The notes beneath the pieces are model-generated. The model did no database searches, was not told the origin of the DNA, and saw only the letters and a list, made by a program, of their open reading frames with translations. The position numbers were made by a program, and so were the translations under genes. A stretch of DNA of 14,402 bases from a halophilic archaeon J07HX64 (GTDB lineage: Archaea > Halobacteriota > Halobacteria > Halobacteriales > Haloarculaceae): contig KE356579.1 of NCBI GenBank assembly GCA_000416085.1, forward strand, positions 1,969,847-1,984,248. The letters are read 5' to 3'. Each line of letters opens with the position of its first letter. Positions within the stretch are counted from its first letter, which is position 1. Below, piece by piece: positions 1 through 7,054 of the stretch.

Positions 1-509
1 AACCGTCCGCGAGGCGTCGGCCCGTCGATGTGCTCGTGAACCACGCCAGCGCGCCCGCCTGGTCGGGGTTGCTGGACACGGGTGTCGAGGAGTTCGAGCG
101 GGCGTGGGCTGTCGACGCCCGCGGTGCCTTTGTCTGTTCACAGGAGGCTGTCGAGGACATGCTCGGGACAGACGGCGGGACGATTATCTTCACCGGTGCG
201 ACCTCCGCGGTCCGGAGTCTCGGCGGGACAATCGGCTTCACATCCGCGAAGTTCGCCGCCCGCGGGATGGCGATGGACATCGCCCAGGAGTTCGGTCCCG
301 AGGGTGTCCACGTTGCCCACGTCGTCCTCGACGGCCAGATCGACGAACCGGGCGCACGACAGGTGTCCTCCAACGACTCCGACGAGACGTTTCTCGACCC
401 CGACGAGATGGCAGAAACCTACTGGCATCTCGTCGAACAGGACGACCACAGCACCCAACCGTTCGAGATCCACATCACGAACGGGCCACAGAACACCGAG
501 TTCATCTGA
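1..509 (+). CDS. Short-chain dehydrogenase/reductase family protein, 5'-truncated, atypical FxxxK site
   Basis: This is the C-terminal part of an SDR (Rossmann-fold, normally NAD(P)-dependent oxidoreductase). The reading frame is open from position 3, so the gene begins outside the window and the nucleotide-binding TGxxxGxG motif is not visible. The visible part starts with PVDVLVNHAS, which matches the SDR NNAG motif that follows strand beta-4. The catalytic Ser region reads IIFTGATSAV. Where a classical SDR has YxxxK the protein reads GFTSAKFAARGMA, so Phe replaces the catalytic Tyr while Lys is kept. The segment GPEGVHVAHVVLDGQI resembles, from memory, a side group of SDRs in which this Tyr is also lost. 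The protein ends at TGA 507-509 and converges on the DRG GTPase, so it belongs to an upstream operon rather than the hydantoinase cluster. SDR membership is secure; substrate and catalytic competence are unknown. Confidence 0.88.
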   Translation, partial: PSARRRPVDVLVNHASAPAWSGLLDTGVEEFERAWAVDARGAFVCSQEAVEDMLGTDGGTIIFTGATSAVRSLGGTIGFTSAKFAARGMAMDIAQEFGPEGVHVAHVVLDGQIDEPGARQVSSNDSDETFLDPDEMAETYWHLVEQDDHSTQPFEIHITNGPQNTEFI

Positions 510-547
510 TGACGAGAGAACGAGCGGACATAGACCGGACGTCTGCT

Positions 548-623
548 CACCCGGTGTTAGCTGTCTGCCCGGTCGGCCCAGTTTTATCTGTTTACTCGCC
601 CGGTGCCGGGTGTCTGCCCGGTC
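548..623. repeat. Imperfect 27-base direct repeat in a convergent intergenic region
   Basis: Positions 548-574 and 597-623 match at 22 of 27 bases, including a shared 13-mer (tgtctgcccggtc). The period is 49. Between the copies lies the only T-rich stretch of the spacer (582-593, tttt...ttt), which could end transcription of the upstream SDR gene. The repeat sits between the stop codons of two converging genes. No known function. Confidence 0.45.
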
Positions 624-650
624 CCGATTCCGCCGGAGGATCGTCCGGTC

Positions 651-1763
651 TCACCTCGTCGTCAGGATGCGCAGCACGTCCTCGTCGGCGAGTTCGTGGT
701 CGAGACCGACCTGCTGTTCGTCGTGTTTGGCGCTGGGGCCGGTCACACGGGCGAACCGGAAGCGGTCGCGGAACGCGCCGCCCAGTTTCTCGCAGGCGTC
801 CTCTACGGTATCGCTCTCGAACAGAACGAGCGGTTCGTCGTAGTCGATTCCCCGGCCGGGTTTGTCCATATACACACGGATGAGCCCCAGTTCCTCCCAC
901 ACCCGCTCGCGGAGCGCGTCGAGCCCACGCTCCTCGGTGGCGCTTATAAACACCGCCTCCTCGGGGTCGATATCGTGGTCACGGAGCGTCTCGTTCACCG
1001 TCTCGGCGTAGTTCGGCTCGATGAGGTCGGCCTTGTTCACCGCGGTGATGGACGGAAGATACACCCGGTTATCACGGATACCGTCGATGAGTCTGTCGAG
1101 ATCGACCTGCTCGCCGATCGCCACATCCGCGTTCGTGTACCCGTGCTCGCGCAGGATCCCCTTTATTGTCCCCTTGTCCAGTTGTAGGTCGACGCTCGCG
1201 TTGACCGCGATACCGTCCTTTCCCTTTTTTCGGACGGACACCCGCGGGCGTCGCTGGTCGAGCCTGATCCCGTTTTTGTACAGTTCCCGGTGGAGGCGCT
1301 CGTACTGGTCGATCTCGAACACCGAGAGCATGAACACCACGAGGTCGGCGGTCCGGACGACCGAGAGCACCTCCTGTCCGTCACCGCGGCCGCCGGCGGC
1401 ACCCTCGATGAGCCCCGGCACGTCGAGCAACTGGATATTCGCGCCCCGGTATTTCAGCATCCCGGGGTTGACATCGATTGTGGTGAACTCGTAGGACCCC
1501 GTTTCGCTGTCGGCGTTCGTCAGCGCGTTCATCAGCGTCGACTTGCCGACACTCGGGAACCCGACCAGCGCCACCGTCGCGTCGCCGGTCTTCTCGACCG
1601 CGTACCCCGGACCACCACCCGAGGAGGACTGCCGCTTTGCGAACGTCTCCTTTTTCTCCGCGAGCTTCGATTTCAGACGACCGATATGCTGCTCGGTGGA
1701 CTTGTTGTAGGGGGTGTCCTGTATCTCCTGCTCGATCTCCGCGATCTCCTCTTCGAGCCCCAT
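651..1763 (-). CDS. DRG-family GTP-binding protein with C-terminal TGS domain
   Basis: A 370-residue cytoplasmic GTPase of the Obg/DRG family, conserved in archaea and eukaryotes and associated with ribosomes and translation. An N-terminal charged helical segment (about 1-45) precedes the G domain. The G1 P-loop GFPSVGKST is at 68-76, G3 DVPGLIEGA at 114-122, G4 NKAD at 243-246 and a G5-like SATEE at 274-278. A TGS domain runs from about 296 to the end, starting at RVYMDKPGRGIDY. Length is typical for archaeal DRG (about 370). The ATG at 1763 gives the family-typical MGLEEEIAEIE; an upstream in-frame ATG at 1808 would add 15 residues that look unlike the family and would run through the putative promoter. 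Probably leaderless. The gene is monocistronic here: convergent with the SDR and divergent from hyuA. Confidence 0.95.
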   Translation of the reverse strand: MGLEEEIAEIEQEIQDTPYNKSTEQHIGRLKSKLAEKKETFAKRQSSSGGGPGYAVEKTGDATVALVGFPSVGKSTLMNALTNADSETGSYEFTTIDVNPGMLKYRGANIQLLDVPGLIEGAAGGRGDGQEVLSVVRTADLVVFMLSVFEIDQYERLHRELYKNGIRLDQRRPRVSVRKKGKDGIAVNASVDLQLDKGTIKGILREHGYTNADVAIGEQVDLDRLIDGIRDNRVYLPSITAVNKADLIEPNYAETVNETLRDHDIDPEEAVFISATEERGLDALRERVWEELGLIRVYMDKPGRGIDYDEPLVLFESDTVEDACEKLGGAFRDRFRFARVTGPSAKHDEQQVGLDHELADEDVLRILTTR

Positions 1764-1770
1764 TACACGT

Positions 1771-1787
1771 ACGTCGGCAACCGACGT
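1771..1787. repeat. Perfect inverted repeat just upstream of the DRG start
   Basis: Arms acgtcgg and ccgacgt are 7 bases each and perfectly complementary, separated by caa. On the minus strand the element lies between the putative TATA box and the ATG, about 8-24 bases before the start codon. That position suits an operator or a hairpin at the promoter. Function is inferred from position only. Confidence 0.45.
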
Positions 1788-1794
1788 GCAAAAG
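1786..1794 (-). promoter_or_regulatory. Putative TATA-like box for the DRG gene
   Basis: Read on the minus strand this is cttttgcac, with the T-run centred about 28 bases before the ATG at 1763. That spacing fits a leaderless haloarchaeal transcript. A near-identical string (ctttttgcac) lies about 25 bases before the hyuA ATG. Confidence 0.35.
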
Positions 1795-2156
1795 CGCTTT
1801 CGTCCCACACAGGGGAGATGTCAACCGGAGGCTGACGGATGCAACCGAGCGAGGCTGACGTGGTGATTCGGCGACACTCGATCACGTGGTGGAAAAATCC
1901 CGACAGCGAGACGCATTCTTTGGTGAGGACATCATAAAAACGGGTGTGGGGGAGTTTCAGACTGTATCAGATGCCTCTCCTGACAACCGACCCGACCGGA
2001 TTTAAGAGGACGTAGCCTGACACCGCGTGCACGTTCGGGTGCAGGCCCACCACCCGATCGGCCGAGTTGACCGACCCGACCCTCGCCAGATGGCCGTATG
2101 TGGACGGCCGCCCCGTCGACTGAGCCTCTCGCGCTTGTCGATTTCGGAGTCGGCTA

Positions 2157-2163
2157 TGTATAA
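2157..2163 (+). promoter_or_regulatory. Putative TATA box upstream of hyuA
   Basis: The string tgtataaac is the most TATA-like element near hyuA. Transcription would start about 27 bases on, near 2187, giving a leader of roughly 45 bases. The alternative is the T-rich ctttttgcac at 2204-2213, which is correctly spaced for a leaderless transcript starting at the ATG (2232). Confidence 0.4.
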
Positions 2164-2167
2164 ACAA

Positions 2168-2181
2168 CCAACCTCGGTTGG
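2168..2181. promoter_or_regulatory. Perfect palindrome in the hyuA promoter, candidate operator
   Basis: ccaacc and ggttgg are 6-base perfect arms around a 2-base centre. If the TATA box at 2157-2163 is used, the palindrome covers about -20 to -7, where a bound repressor would block the transcription start. No matching copy was noticed elsewhere in the window. Confidence 0.4.
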
Positions 2182-2197
2182 GGAAATAGCTATGTAC

Positions 2198-2217
2198 TGT
2201 AGTCTTTTTGCACTACA
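2198..2217. promoter_or_regulatory. Inverted repeat enclosing a T-rich box before hyuA, candidate operator
   Basis: tgtagt (2198-2203) and actaca (2212-2217) are perfect 6-base arms around ctttttgc. The enclosed T-run is centred 25 bases before the hyuA ATG, the spacing of a leaderless-transcript TATA box. A dimeric regulator bound here would mask that box. The local HTH-10 protein is one candidate, but this is inference. Confidence 0.4.
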
Positions 2218-3674
2218 CGGTAAGCCAATAAATGACACACAATCTTGGAGTAGATGTCGGTGGAACGTTCACTGACGTTATCGTGTTCGACGAGGAGGCC
2301 CGCGAACTCACAACCGACAAGATGCTGTCGACACCGGAGAACCCCTCCAAAGGGGTGATAAACGGTATCGACGAGGCAACAGCAAAGGCCGACACGTCGG
2401 TATCGGAGTTGGACCTCCTGTTCCACGGAACGACCGTCGTGACGAACATGCTGCTCGAGGAGACCGGTTCTCGGGTTGGACTCATAACCAGCGAGGGACA
2501 CGAGGATATCCTGCATCTCGCGCGGGCATGGACACCGGGGCCACTGTACGGCTGGATCGACATGGACAAGCCCACCCCGCTCGCGGACCTGGTCGACACA
2601 CGGAGCGTCTCCGGGCACGTCTCCTCCCCGGACGGTACGGTGGTCGACCCGATCGACGAGCAGGAGGTGCGCAGACAGGTGCGCAACCTCGCCGACGCCG
2701 GCGTCGAGTCACTAACCGTTGCGCTGTTGAACGCGTATCTCAACCCTGCACAGGAGGAGACGGTCCGAGAGATCATCGCCGACGAGGCGCCGGAATTACC
2801 GGTGTCGATATCCTCGGAGATTGTCCCGGAGTACGGCGAGTACGAGCGCACGCTGACCACGGTAATAAACGACTACGCCCGGCCGGAGGTGATCGAGTAC
2901 CTCGACAGTCTCGACGACTCGCTCGAGGCGGCCGGGTCGACGGCGACAATGAATGTCGTCCGCTCGGACGGTGGGTTGATGAGTTCCAGTGCGGCAAAGA
3001 GCCGTCCGGTCGAACTGGCGCTGTCCGGCCCGTCCGGTGGCGTTGTCGGCGCAGCGACCATCGCTGAGCGAAAGAGCGTCCCGGACGTTCTGACCCTGGA
3101 CATGGGGGGAACCTCCACGGATGTCTCACTAGTCGAGGACAACAAGCCGGAGACGACCCGTCAAACGAAGGTGGGCTACCGCGAGTTCAAATCCCGGGCA
3201 GTGGACGTGAACACCGTCGGTGCGGGAGGTGGCTCGGTTGCTCGGGTCCAGCTCAGCGGTTCGCTCCAGGTCGGCCCGGAGAGCGCCGGTGCCGACCCCG
3301 GGCCGGCCTGTTACGGACAGGGCGGCGAGGAACCGACTGTAACAGACGCGAACGTCGTGCTCGGGCGGATCCCCGCGTCAGTTGCGCTCGGCGGCAAGAT
3401 GGAACTCGACCACGAGGCGGCACGCACGGTTATCGCCGACCTCGCCGAGGAACGCGGGAGCACTGTCGAGGCGGCCGCACAGGCCGTACTGGACATCGTC
3501 ACCGAGAACATGCACGGGGCACTCCGTGTTGTCTCGGTCGAACGCGGCTACGACCCACGTGATTTCGGTTTGGTCGCCTTTGGCGGTGCCGGACCGATGC
3601 ACGCAAACGCGCTGGTCGATGTGATGGACGCGTACCCGCTGATTGTCCCGCCCGGTCCGGGGGTCATGTCTGCT

Positions 3675-3686
3675 TTGGCTTTCTGA
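3675..3686 (+). other. Frameshift site and premature stop in hyuA
   Basis: The bases ttggctttctga are read Leu-Ala-Phe-stop. Family conservation expects Leu-Gly-Phe-Leu, which needs ttg-ggc-ttt-ctg, so one G is missing from a G-run at 3677-3678. The site does not match the classical X XXY YYZ slippery heptamer, so programmed -1 frameshifting is unlikely. Confidence 0.8.
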
Positions 3687-4276
3687 CCTCGGATGTCCAG
3701 AACGAGTTCTCGGAGACATACCTCGAGACGGACCTGGATGTTGGTGGCACAGACGTCCACAGGCGACTGGTTGCGCTACGCGAGGAGGCAACTGAGTGGC
3801 TCACCGGCGAGGGTGTCGACACAGACGACCACGCCTTCGAGTACTACGCCGACTGCCGGTACTTCCGTCAGGACATCCAACTCTCTATCCCGGTCGACCT
3901 CGACAGACTGCGCGGCGAGAGTGGTCTCGAGGAAATAAAGGGTGATTTCGAGCGGCGTCACGAACAGCAGTTCGGCTTCTCGCTCGATGCGCCCCTCGAG
4001 ATCGCGAATCTCCGGGTCGTCGGAAAGGGGCAGGTCCAGGGGATCACAATCGAGGAACAGAAACCGCAGGGTGCCGACGCGAGCCACGCCAGGGTCGCCA
4101 GCACAGAGGTTTACTTCGACGGCAGCTATCAGGAGACACCGGTCTACGACCGCGGGAAACTCGACCCTGGCAACACACTAACCGGGCCGGCGATCGTTAT
4201 CGAGGACGACTCGACGGTTGTCGTCCAGCCCGAACACACCGCCGTCGTCGACAGGTACGCGAACATCGAGATAACC

Positions 4277-4285
4277 AGGAGTGAT
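4277..4285 (+). promoter_or_regulatory. Shine-Dalgarno site for hyuB inside the end of hyuA
   Basis: aggagtgat closely matches the complement of the 16S rRNA 3' end and lies 9 bases before the hyuB ATG (4291). Together with the ATGA overlap it indicates translational coupling of hyuA and hyuB. It would also allow independent initiation of hyuB when hyuA translation stops early. Confidence 0.65.
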
Positions 4286-4290
4286 TCAGC

Positions 4291-6162
4291 ATGAGTCAAC
4301 AAACCGTAGACAACACAGCACCGACACCCGAGTTCGTTGGTGAGCACGACATCGACCCGACGACGCTCGACATAATCGAGAACACACTCGAGAACACCCG
4401 CTACGAGATGGACCGGGCTCTCGAGACAACAGCAATCAGCCCGGTCATCCGCGAGCAGTCCGACCAGTTCCCGCTCATCGCCGACGCAGAAGGCCGGATG
4501 GTGATGGGCCAGTTCGGCTCGGCTATCGAGACTATCATCGACAACGCCAGTTTCGGCTGGGACGACCTGGAGGAAGGCGATGTCGTGGCCACAAACGACC
4601 CCTACATGTGTGCCGGTGCGATGTCACACACCCCGGATATGCTCCTCCTGCGTCCGCTGTTCTACGAGGGCAAGCGGGTCGGCTTCTCCAGTCAGTGGGG
4701 CAATCTGATGGACGTTGGTGGCAAGGTGCCCGGCAGTATGCCCGTCCAGGCGACAACCGTCTTCGAGGAGGGGATGCGTCTCCCGCCGGTCAAACTCTAC
4801 AAAGGGGGTGAGTTGGACGAGGAGCTCTTGGAGACGTTCACCCACAACACCCGTCTTCCCGACCACGCCGAGGCGGATATAAAGGCTCTCGCCGCTGGTA
4901 CAGCCGCGGCCGAGGAGCGTGTCCACGGGCTCTGTGACCGGTTCGGCAGGGAGACCTACGAGGAGGGCTGTGACGCCATCCTCGACCGCACACGCGACGG
5001 GATGATCGACCTCATCAACGAGTTTGTTCCCGAGGGCGAGCGCTACACCTTCGAGGACTACGTCGACGACGACGGTATGGGCAACGGCCCGATCAAGCTC
5101 CATCTCGAGATCTACCGGGAAGGTGACACGGTCTACCTCGACTGGGAGGGAACCGACGAACAGGTCCCCGGGACGGTGAATTTCCTGTTGAACGAGAATA
5201 TGTTCAAGATGTTCACGGGTGTGTTCCTGATAATGGCGTTCGACCCGTTGCTGACGTTCAACGACGGGTACTACGACCTCTTCGAGGTGAACCTGCCCTC
5301 GGGGACAGTCGTTCAACCGGAGTTCCCGGCCCCACTGGGGAATCGGCTCCCCATGATGTCGCGTCAGTTCGACGTTCTGCAGGCGACGTTCTCGAAACTC
5401 ATCGACGGCTTCTCCGTGGCCGGCAGTTACGGCACCTCGCCGAACTTTGTCTACGCGGGAACAGATTCGGAGGGCAACCAGTTCCAGATGCTCGAGATTC
5501 TCTACGGCGGGATTCCGGCGCGTCCGGGTGCCGACGGACTCGACGGCCACTCGTGGTGGCCGTTGTTCCGGACCGTGCCGGCGGAGTATCAGGAGGCGTA
5601 CTACCCGCTGACTATCGACGAGTACAGCACCCGCGAGGACACCGGTGGCGCCGGCCAGTTCCGCGGCGGACACGGCATCACCAAGGTCTACACCTTCGAG
5701 GAGGACGGTGCCATCACCTTCCAGGATGACCGTGCACACACGTACCCTTGGGGTGTCGACGGCGGCGACCACGGCCAGACCAGCGAGAAACAGATCATCC
5801 GTGCCGACGGCACCGAGGAGACGCTGCCGTCGAAGGTGGAGAATGTCGCCGTCGAGGCAGGCGACAAACTGGTGTTCAGCACCGCCGGCGGCGGCGGCAT
5901 GGGTGACCCGCTGGAGCGTGACCCCGAGACTGTCGCACAGGAGGTCCGCCGGGGACTCGTCAGCGAGGAACAGGCGCACGAGGACTACGGTGTTGTCGTC
6001 GAGGACGGGGCCGTCGACGCGGACGCCACCGAGCGTCGGCGCGGGGAGATCCGCGACAGTCGGGACGAACTCCAGGAGTTCGACTACGGCCCCCTGCCGG
6101 ACGACGAGACACTCGCCGCACAGATCGCCGAGGAACGCCGCGAGTTCAACAACCGCCACTAA
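4291..6162 (+). CDS. hyuB: HyuB: hydantoinase B / oxoprolinase-family subunit
   Basis: A 623-residue partner of HyuA; together they hydrolyse (or in carboxylase relatives carboxylate) a substrate in an ATP-dependent way, typically ring opening of hydantoins, 5-oxoproline or lactams. The signature region is TNDPYMCAGAMSHTPDM at 101-117, followed by WGNLMDVGGKVPGSMP at 136-151. GAGQFRGGHGI starts near 453, and the family-typical tail AGGGGMGDPLERDPETV starts near 532. The conserved H113 and D116 of the first motif are present. The second motif, which in relatives has His two residues before Met/Asp-Asp (H..DIGG or GH.MDVGG), reads G137-N138-L-M-D141, so His appears replaced by Asn. The start overlaps the end of hyuA by 4 bases and has a good ribosome site. 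The frame is intact over its full length. Substrate cannot be read from sequence; the adjacent amidase favours a ureide or cyclic amide over a ketone. Confidence 0.93.
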   Translation: MSQQTVDNTAPTPEFVGEHDIDPTTLDIIENTLENTRYEMDRALETTAISPVIREQSDQFPLIADAEGRMVMGQFGSAIETIIDNASFGWDDLEEGDVVATNDPYMCAGAMSHTPDMLLLRPLFYEGKRVGFSSQWGNLMDVGGKVPGSMPVQATTVFEEGMRLPPVKLYKGGELDEELLETFTHNTRLPDHAEADIKALAAGTAAAEERVHGLCDRFGRETYEEGCDAILDRTRDGMIDLINEFVPEGERYTFEDYVDDDGMGNGPIKLHLEIYREGDTVYLDWEGTDEQVPGTVNFLLNENMFKMFTGVFLIMAFDPLLTFNDGYYDLFEVNLPSGTVVQPEFPAPLGNRLPMMSRQFDVLQATFSKLIDGFSVAGSYGTSPNFVYAGTDSEGNQFQMLEILYGGIPARPGADGLDGHSWWPLFRTVPAEYQEAYYPLTIDEYSTREDTGGAGQFRGGHGITKVYTFEEDGAITFQDDRAHTYPWGVDGGDHGQTSEKQIIRADGTEETLPSKVENVAVEAGDKLVFSTAGGGGMGDPLERDPETVAQEVRRGLVSEEQAHEDYGVVVEDGAVDADATERRRGEIRDSRDELQEFDYGPLPDDETLAAQIAEERREFNNRH

Positions 6163-6186
6163 CGGCTACGGTTCAGAGTGCACACA

Positions 6187-6837
6187 ATGGACTGGCCCGA
6201 CGAGACAGCAGCGCAGTACGCCGAAAACGACTTTGGCGAGAGTGTCGGTCTCGGCGAGCAACCGGCGCTCGTCGTTATCGACCTGATCAACGCGTTCACC
6301 GACCCCGAGTCGAGGCTCGGTTCGGCAGTCGGGGGTGTCCTCGACCGGACCGAACGCCTGCTCGCGGTGTTTCGCGACCACGACCTGCCCCGGTATTTCA
6401 CCAGTATCGCGTTCGAGGAGTCGTGCGGCGACGCTGGGATGTTCGTCCAGAAGGTCCCAGCCCTCCGTGACCTGGAGCTGGGTACAGACCGTGTCGCCGT
6501 CGACGAGCAGGTCGCTCCCGTCGGCGACGAGCGTGTCATCCTCAAGAAGTACGCCAGCGCCTTCTTTGGGACCGATCTCCAGGCGGAGCTAACGACCCAC
6601 CGCGTCGATACGCTGGTCATCGCCGGTGTCACGACGAGCGGGTGTGTTCGCGCGACAGCCGTCGACAGCCTCCAGCACGGCTACCGGACCATCGTCCCGG
6701 CTGATGCTGTCGGAGACCGAGCAGAGGGGCCACACAGGGCCAACCTGTTTGATATCGACGCAAAGTACGGTGACGTGGTCGAAACCGACGATGTCGTCCG
6801 GTTTGTCGACGCGGAGTTCGGGGGTGAGTCGCCCTGA
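6187..6837 (+). CDS. Cysteine hydrolase, N-carbamoylsarcosine amidase / isochorismatase superfamily
   Basis: A 216-residue cytoplasmic hydrolase. The catalytic Asp-Lys-Cys set is visible: D32 in LVVIDLINAFTDP, K120/K121 in VILKKYASAFFGT, and C153 in GVTTSGCVRATAVDS with the preceding cis-peptide region. The segments KKYASAF, TTSGCVRA and VGDRAEGPHRANLFDIDAKY are the pattern of N-carbamoylsarcosine amidase and the related maleamate amidase, rather than of isochorismatases in general. ATG 6187 is preferred over an in-frame GTG at 6178 because it begins at the family-typical N-terminus. It lies 24 bases after hyuB, so probably in the same operon. Chemically it would remove the carbamoyl or amide group from the ring-opened product of HyuAB. 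Other possible substrates are maleamate or another amide acid. Confidence 0.88.
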   Translation: MDWPDETAAQYAENDFGESVGLGEQPALVVIDLINAFTDPESRLGSAVGGVLDRTERLLAVFRDHDLPRYFTSIAFEESCGDAGMFVQKVPALRDLELGTDRVAVDEQVAPVGDERVILKKYASAFFGTDLQAELTTHRVDTLVIAGVTTSGCVRATAVDSLQHGYRTIVPADAVGDRAEGPHRANLFDIDAKYGDVVETDDVVRFVDAEFGGESP

Positions 6838-7054
6838 ACAGTTCGAGCGTGGGCAGGACGGCGGCGAGAGCACGCTATCAGCCTCCGATGGTCGGAACCG
6901 GGCATCATACCCGGCGTGTGGGGGCCACCCGAACCGCCGGCTTCGTCCTGTCCGGACCCGGTGTCGACATCGGTGGACACGACGAGCGTATGAACCACCA
7001 ACAGCTGATGGGACAACATCTTTGTTCCGTGCCTGTCTGGAGAAAACGTAGCAC

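Larger units (their letters stand above)
1764..2231. other. 468-base divergent intergenic region between the DRG gene and hyuA
   Basis: No convincing gene is present: the short open frames are not acidic and lack recognisable domains. Besides the promoter elements listed separately, it holds AT-rich TATA-like strings cataaaaac (about 1931-1939) and atttaagag (about 2000-2008), a duplicated gaggctgacg (1828-1837 and 1851-1860), and an inverted repeat tgcac/gtgca at 2028-2043. The length and several possible promoters suggest regulated expression of the hyu cluster, possibly with a long leader from the 2000 box. Everything beyond the sequence strings is inference. Confidence 0.4.
2232..4294 (+). 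pseudogene. hyuA: hyuA: hydantoinase A / oxoprolinase-family ATPase subunit, broken by a -1 frameshift
   Basis: This is the ATP-dependent subunit of the hydantoinase/oxoprolinase/acetone carboxylase family, an actin-fold ATPase that works with HyuB. The first frame (2232-3686, 484 residues) carries the phosphate motif GVDVGGTFTD at residues 6-15, HGTTVVTNMLLE at 65-76, LDMGGTSTDV, VGAGGGSVA and SAGADPGPACYG. It stops early at TGA 3684-3686, just after PGPGVMSAL. Family proteins continue ...SALGF/L..SDV. That continuation is present one frame back, from ggc at 3677-3679 (GFLTSDVQNEF...), and stays open for about 205 codons to TGA 4292-4294. It includes DCRYFRQD and the C-terminal family motif YDRGKLDPGNTLTGPAIV. 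Restoring one G near 3677 gives about 687 residues, the normal length. The downstream part has no start codon of its own, so it is probably not made separately. Its stop overlaps the hyuB ATG by 4 bases. The deletion is either recent or a sequencing error. Confidence 0.9.

Noticed and set aside
2027..2275. 82-residue open frame running into hyuA
   Set aside because: It overlaps the hyuA start and its promoter elements, with non-haloarchaeal composition and no domain.
3675..3686. Programmed -1 frameshifting to make full-length HyuA
   Set aside because: No canonical slippery heptamer at the site and no obvious downstream structure; a lost G in a short G-run explains the sequence more simply.
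4624..6159. Long 511-residue open frame antisense to hyuB
   Set aside because: It mirrors hyuB in a GC-rich genome, where antisense stop codons are rare. It has no recognisable domain, while hyuB is clearly a family member.
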